Source: Pseudomonadota bacterium (GTDB lineage: Bacteria > Pseudomonadota > Alphaproteobacteria > Sphingomonadales > Sphingomonadaceae). Taken from it: DNA of 44,433 nucleotides. Of the stretch, positions 42,877 to 44,433 are shown one piece after another (position 1 is the first letter of the stretch; every line of letters begins with the position of its first letter). The stretch lies in contig JAEWZX010000005.1 of the NCBI GenBank assembly GCA_023394965.1, positions 1 to 44,433 on the forward strand. Reading direction: 5' to 3'. The notes under the pieces were generated by a model. That model worked only from the letters and a program-made list of their open reading frames with translations, had not been told where the DNA came from and did not search any database. Made by a program: the position numbers and the translations under genes.

Positions 42877-42982
42877 TTGAGAGCTTTCTTATTTCCTCCC
42901 GCATAAACCAGCGTACGCAGGGACTTGCCAGCGATGCTAGCGACGATGAGTGGGCAGGGCAAGAGCGAGTGCCCAGACGGGG

Positions 42983-43011
42983 TTGACCTTGCGCAGCGGC
43001 GAAACTAGATG
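42983..43011 (+). promoter_or_regulatory. Candidate promoter of the tRNA-Gln gene
   Basis: TTGACC (42983-42988) and TAGATG (43006-43011) are 17 bases apart and would start RNA about 45 bases before the tRNA. This is a good match to a housekeeping promoter, but based on sequence only. Confidence 0.45.
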
Positions 43012-43062
43012 CGCGGCCTCTTCTCCGGAGCGGAAAGCGATTCTCGTCTGCCCGGTGATTGA

Positions 43063-43136
43063 TGCCCCGTCGTCTAATGGTAAGACTACGGACTCTGACT
43101 CCGTCAATTGAGGTTCGAATCCTCACGGGGCATCCA
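43063..43136 (+). tRNA. tRNA-Gln (anticodon CUG)
   Basis: A full cloverleaf can be drawn: acceptor tgccccg/cggggca, D-arm gtctaatggtaagac, anticodon stem acgga/tccgt with loop ctCTGac, T-arm tgagg-ttcgaat-cctca. The anticodon CTG reads CAG (glutamine). The discriminator T is followed by an encoded CCA (43134-43136). The 3' end is a usual place for phage or island integration. Confidence 0.97.
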
Positions 43137-43253
43137 TTCTTCTCCAACAAAATCAAGACTTTAGACGGTTTGGCTGCAGCTTATGCTTTTTGCGGATTAA
43201 TCCCTGCAAGTTCAGTTGGTTAACTGCTTTTCCGTCCTTTTCCCTTAAACTTC

Positions 43254-43272
43254 ATGCAGCAAGAATGCAGCA
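43254..43272. repeat. Tandem direct repeat atgcagca, 11-bp period
   Basis: atgcagca occurs at 43254-43261 and again at 43265-43272, one helical turn apart. It lies just downstream of the tRNA-Gln gene in AT-richer DNA. Such repeats can be binding sites for a recombinase or small regulator; none is known here. Confidence 0.6.
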
Positions 43273-43292
43273 TGGGGAGGGACGTTCGACGT

Positions 43293-43664
43293 TTAGTTGC
43301 GAATCGCAGTAATGTGCCAAGCTCCAGCGATCAGTAATCCCGTTGCCAATGTTTGGGCCGAATTCCGTCTGGCTGCTTTAAGCGTCGTTCTGCTGCCAAG
43401 TCGGCGTGCGAGTGGTGACGGGCCGTCGCCTTGGTAATTGAGAATGCGGCTGAATGAAATTGTTTGGAGGTAGACCGAGCAGTTCATCAGGGCTCCGCCG
43501 TCACCTTCAAGTCTTCCAGTTTCTGCTGATTTGATGCTGCCCTCCAGCGGTGCATTGTCCAATGCCAAGGGGCTTGTTGTCAGCTTGAGTGGTCGGTCGA
43601 TTTCGATAGTTGCCCATCGCGTGCCGACATTGATGTTTGCCGGAGCTTCCGTTTCGCTCCTCAA
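43293..43664 (-). CDS. Hypothetical 123-aa protein (doubtful)
   Basis: An open frame of 123 codons starting with TTG at 43664; no ATG start exists before residue 60. The product has no clear membrane segment and a Ser/Leu/Gly-rich mix with MNCSVYLQT in the middle. I recognise no family. It could be a real island gene divergent from the next one, since an AT-rich operator-like region lies between them, or a chance frame. Confidence 0.3.
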   Translation of the reverse strand: MRSETEAPANINVGTRWATIEIDRPLKLTTSPLALDNAPLEGSIKSAETGRLEGDGGALMNCSVYLQTISFSRILNYQGDGPSPLARRLGSRTTLKAARRNSAQTLATGLLIAGAWHITAIRN

Positions 43665-43699
43665 AAACTCTCAAAAGTATAAAAAAGTTTTGAACTTTT
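43664..43699. promoter_or_regulatory. AT-rich nested inverted repeats, operator-like
   Basis: Four 6-base units lie in order AAAACT (43664-43669), AAAAGT (43673-43678), AGTTTT (43686-43691) and ACTTTT (43694-43699). The first is the exact reverse complement of the third, and the second of the fourth. They lie in an AT-rich gap between two divergent frames, the usual place for a repressor site. Confidence 0.45.
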
Positions 43700-43724
43700 A
43701 GACACTCTTAGGCATAAAACTTGA

Positions 43725-44243
43725 ATGGAAGTTTTCTCTCGAGATTCAATCGTCATTTTTAGTCGGGATCAGCCGAAGAGTGTCATTAAAGCTAACGGAT
43801 CCGGAAGTTGGCGCATCAACGTTGAGAAATGGGCCGGCGTTATCGACTGGCTGATCCTTACCAACAAGATCGGCAATTCTCGCCGGGTGACATTAGTGGG
43901 GAAGGTGGTCGGCTTTGAACCGGATACAGGCGGCAAGAACCCAGGCCGATACTCGGTCAAAATCGGTGCTTACGCGCTCATGGACAACCCCCGCCTAACA
44001 TTTTCGAGTGATTCCACGAACCCGGTCCAGTTTCGAAACGCTGCGGAAGTCTTAGGATCTGATCCAAGGGCTCTAAAAATGATTCCCACTCCCGAGCAAA
44101 CCTTGCGCCAGAGTTATGAAAGTCCAGTCGGAGCAACGATGCGCACCCCGGCAAAACCGCTTACCATCGCTCAGGCCAAAGAGGGGCTGGCGGTTTCGTT
44201 CGGTGTGTCGATTGATCAAGTTGAAATCACAATCCGCGCTTGA
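43725..44243 (+). CDS. Hypothetical 172-aa protein
   Basis: The ATG at 43725 opens a 172-residue frame with a normal residue mix, predicted soluble: a Lys/Arg-containing beta-like first half (VTLVGKVVGFEPD, PGRYSVKIGAYALMD) and a C-terminal part (PLTIAQAKEGLAVSFGVSIDQVEITIR) that reads like a small alpha/beta unit. No domain is recognised. There is no strong ribosome binding site. It lies in the tRNA-linked AT-richer region just before an IS3 element, so it is probably an accessory gene. Confidence 0.6.
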   Translation: MEVFSRDSIVIFSRDQPKSVIKANGSGSWRINVEKWAGVIDWLILTNKIGNSRRVTLVGKVVGFEPDTGGKNPGRYSVKIGAYALMDNPRLTFSSDSTNPVQFRNAAEVLGSDPRALKMIPTPEQTLRQSYESPVGATMRTPAKPLTIAQAKEGLAVSFGVSIDQVEITIRA

Positions 44244-44308
44244 TTGAACAAAGCGATCCGAACCTGAACCGAAGGGAAGATCATCGTGCATTCTGACGCT
44301 TATCTTAC

Positions 44309-44433
44309 TGAACCGCCCCGGGACTACCGGAGGCCATTTGGTTTAAGTTACGCAGCCATGGAGACGTCGTCCAGCATGGCATAATATCGTTCTTCGGCTT
44401 CGGCGGGCGGGATATTGCCGATGGGCTCGAGCA
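44309..44433 (-). mobile_element. Right end of an IS3-family insertion sequence (cut by window end)
   Basis: The terminal sequence begins tgaaccgccccggg at 44309, a typical IS3-family inverted-repeat end, followed inward by ggaggccatttggttt and the end of a transposase gene on the minus strand. The rest of the element, including its left end and target duplication, lies beyond 44433. Confidence 0.8.
44348..44433 (-). CDS. IS3-family transposase, C-terminal 27 residues (partial)
   Basis: Reading from the window edge gives LEPIGNIPPAEAEERYY and a short end before TAA at 44348-44350. The NIPPAEAE motif and position close to the element end are characteristic of IS3-type OrfB transposases. The gene continues beyond the window. 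Confidence 0.85.
   Translation of the reverse strand, partial: LEPIGNIPPAEAEERYYAMLDDVSMAA

Noticed and set aside
1..44433. CRISPR array, rRNA operon, riboswitch or toxin-antitoxin pair
   Set aside because: No regularly spaced repeats, no rRNA sequence and no recognisable riboswitch core or antitoxin gene were seen by eye.

Overview
The window looks like chromosome from an alphaproteobacterium of the order Sphingomonadales, most likely Erythrobacteraceae. This is inferred from gene content and gene order: secB divergent from a Tim44-like gene followed by mltA and smr, pheA divergent from a membrane-anchored cytochrome c, a PEP-CTERM-type surface protein, and GC-rich coding DNA. No 16S rRNA is present, so the assignment rests on protein style only.

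Layout. (1) 1-750: no confident gene. It holds a 32-bp perfect palindrome and a few very small minus-strand reading frames, and looks like worn mobile or accessory DNA. (2) 751-9516, all minus strand: a cell-surface polysaccharide locus. Read in transcription order it is rmlA-rmlC-rmlD-rmlB (dTDP-L-rhamnose), a family-2 glycosyltransferase, a DUF5672 protein, then, after a 272-bp gap, a KpsE/CtrB-like chain-length/export protein and the KpsM/KpsT ABC exporter. The outer-membrane channel and the KpsC/KpsS-type linker enzymes are not in view. The export genes look more AT-rich than the rest. (3) 9693-17003: core genes: dut, a DUF4136 lipoprotein, trpS, murJ, secB, timA, mltA, smr. (4) 17106-21818: peroxide defence: katG, ahpF and ahpC, with an unusual hairpin between ahpC and ahpF. 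(5) 22029-25203: aroC, then ruvA, a 61-aa membrane protein and ruvB, joined by ATGA overlaps. (6) 25408-31486: a Ser/Thr-rich PEP-CTERM-like protein, an acnA-rhodanese lipoprotein-prolyl 4-hydroxylase-like operon, a tiny exported peptide and an EamA-type transporter. (7) 31626-34359: two different L,D-transpeptidases and a membrane-anchored retropepsin-like protease. (8) 34405-42876: ispG, a ZntB/CorA-like transporter, a mechanosensitive channel, an exported isoaspartyl peptidase, pheA, cytochrome c, rlmE and ppx. (9) 43063-end: tRNA-Gln(CUG), followed by AT-richer DNA with orphan reading frames and the right end of an IS3-family element that runs off the window. This looks like the start of a tRNA-linked island.

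Most of the window is ordinary core genome. The parts most worth a second look are the tRNA-Gln-linked edge with its operator-like repeats, the coupled small membrane gene inside ruvAB, the acnA-linked rhodanese/2OG-oxygenase pair, the PEP-CTERM-like serine-rich protein, and the C-rich-loop hairpin between ahpC and ahpF. No CRISPR array, rRNA, recognisable transcription factor or integrase gene was found. I did not find a convincing, completely new multi-gene system.
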